Assembly (NCBI GenBank): GCA_030684405.1
Contig: JAUXYA010000019.1
Coordinates: forward strand, 124,001 to 188,000
Origin: Burkholderiales bacterium
GTDB lineage: Bacteria; Pseudomonadota; Gammaproteobacteria; Burkholderiales; SG8-41
Direction of reading: 5' to 3'
Length of the DNA: 64,000 nt
A program made the translations under genes and the position numbers. The notes under the pieces were generated by a model. The model saw only the letters and a program-made list of their open reading frames with translations, searched no databases and was not told the DNA's origin. Positions 63,051-64,000 of this stretch are shown here, in pieces (positions within the stretch are counted from its first letter, which is position 1; every line of letters begins with the position of its first letter).

Positions 63051-64000
63051 ATGAATGCCCTGTCACGTATCGCCGCACTCGCGCTGTTGATGTTGCCGCT
63101 GGCGGCCACCGCCTATCCGACCAAGCCGGTGCGCCTGGTCATTCCTTTCCCGCCCGGCGGCGCATCGGATTACGTCGGCCGCGCGGTTGGCCAGTCGCTG
63201 TCGGAACTGTGGAAACAGAACGTCGTCGTCGACAACCGCGGCGGCGCCGGCGCCACCATCGGCACCGGACTGGTGGCCAAGAGCCCGACCGATGGCTATA
63301 CCCTGCTGATGGGCGTCAACGCTGGCGTGGTCATCGCGCCCAGCATCTATCCGGACCTGTCCTACGATCCACGCAAGGACCTCGCGGCACTCGCTTCCTT
63401 CGCGCTGTCGCCGCAACTGCTGGTGGTCACCAACGGCCTGCCGGTGAAATCGGTGCAGGACCTGGTAACGCTGGCCAAAGCGAAGCCGGAACAACTGTCT
63501 TTCGCTTCTTCCGGCAACGGTGCGTTGCCCCATCTCGGCGCAGCGATGTTCAACATGATGACCGGCATCAAGGCAGTGCATGTGCCATACAAAGGCAGCG
63601 GCCCGGCACTGCCCGACCTGATCGCCGGCCGCACCCAGTACATGATCGACATCATCGTCTCGGCGCTGCCGCTGGTTCAGTCCGGCAAGCTGCGCATGCT
63701 GGCGGTGACCACGGCCAAGCGTTATCCGACACTGCCCGAGGTGCCGACCGTCGCCGAAAGCGGACTGCCGGGCTACGAGGCGGCGCAATGGTACGGGCTG
63801 TTTGCACCGGCCGGCGTGCCATCAGCGGTAGCAAAAAAGATCGAAACCGATGTCGGCAGACTTTTTGACAACAAGGCATTGCGTGCCGGGCTTGCGCAAC
63901 GCGGTGCGGAAATGATGTATGGTAATTCCGCGCAGTTCACTGCGGTGGTAAAGCAGGACATCGCGAAGTGGGCGAAGGTGGTGAAGGAGACCGGCGCAAG
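63051..64000 (+). CDS. Bug/TctC-family periplasmic solute receptor, 3' end cut by window
   Basis: ATG 63051 follows GGGAGA. At least 316 residues; no stop before the window ends. Signal peptide (LSRIAALALLMLPLAATAYP) and Bug signatures TKPVRLVIPFPPGGASDYVG, VDNRGGAGATIGTGLVAK, AVHVPYKGSGPALPDLIAGR. Only the last few residues are likely missing. Third receptor of this family in the window. Divergent from the malic enzyme gene across 265 bases with no other gene. Confidence 0.92.
   Translation, partial: MNALSRIAALALLMLPLAATAYPTKPVRLVIPFPPGGASDYVGRAVGQSLSELWKQNVVVDNRGGAGATIGTGLVAKSPTDGYTLLMGVNAGVVIAPSIYPDLSYDPRKDLAALASFALSPQLLVVTNGLPVKSVQDLVTLAKAKPEQLSFASSGNGALPHLGAAMFNMMTGIKAVHVPYKGSGPALPDLIAGRTQYMIDIIVSALPLVQSGKLRMLAVTTAKRYPTLPEVPTVAESGLPGYEAAQWYGLFAPAGVPSAVAKKIETDVGRLFDNKALRAGLAQRGAEMMYGNSAQFTAVVKQDIAKWAKVVKETGA

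Overview
The window looks like part of a betaproteobacterial chromosome (Burkholderiales/Rhodocyclales/Nitrosomonadales type). It is GC-rich and densely coded. It carries an EpsI/PEP-CTERM exosortase-associated exopolysaccharide locus, three Bug/TctC-type solute receptors, a yqjD-yqjE-yqjK-like operon and a tandem NADP malic enzyme-fumarase pair. I saw no tRNA, rRNA, CRISPR array, prophage or complete insertion sequence other than one REP-associated transposase.

Region 1 (1-16579, all +) is an exopolysaccharide assembly cluster of tightly coupled genes, many overlapping by 1-8 bases. It holds a methyltransferase cut by the window edge, three left-handed beta-helix acyltransferases, three GT2 and three GT4-like glycosyltransferases, a WecG/TagA glycosyltransferase fused to a STAS-like domain, a second methyltransferase, an unrecognised 256-residue protein, a secreted glycosidase-like protein, EpsI, a VanZ-like protein and the initiating polyprenyl-phosphate sugar transferase. 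Two PEP-CTERM proteins with matching terminators follow (16813-18412). The exosortase itself, the flippase and the polymerase are not here and probably lie upstream.

Region 2 (18477-46608) is mostly housekeeping, envelope and stress genes: transglutaminase-like protease, glycine-zipper and BON lipoproteins, a Crp/Fnr regulator, SLC13 and MFS transporters, MscS channel, a cache-GGDEF diguanylate cyclase, GST, two M48 peptidases, a K+/H+ antiporter, the YqjDEK-like operon (with a perfect FNR-type palindrome upstream), EI24 protein, pgi, orn, phhB, rsgA, a Gre factor, patatin, ybaK and a Nudix CoA pyrophosphatase. Several intergenic inverted repeats occur.

Region 3 (46609-58950) is accessory. 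It starts with a decayed MOSC fragment, then a two-gene operon for a five-helix membrane protein with two H-x13-H pairs (predicted di-haem cytochrome b) and a 997-residue protein joining a ferredoxin-like electron-transfer subunit to a molybdopterin catalytic subunit. A convergent Crp/Fnr regulator follows; it is divergent from a catabolic-looking operon of a citrate synthase homologue with altered active-site residues, a biotin-enzyme-type carboxyltransferase, an enolase-superfamily enzyme and a Bug receptor. Then come an intact MOSC protein, a REP-flanked RAYT transposase, an A/T-rich gene broken by one in-frame TGA, and a DUF4124 protein.

Region 4 (58976-64000) returns to core metabolism (fumC, malic enzyme) and ends inside a third Bug receptor. 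A dispersed 34-base A/T-rich motif with an IHF-like core occurs in at least four places (29198, 42336, 57320, 60451).
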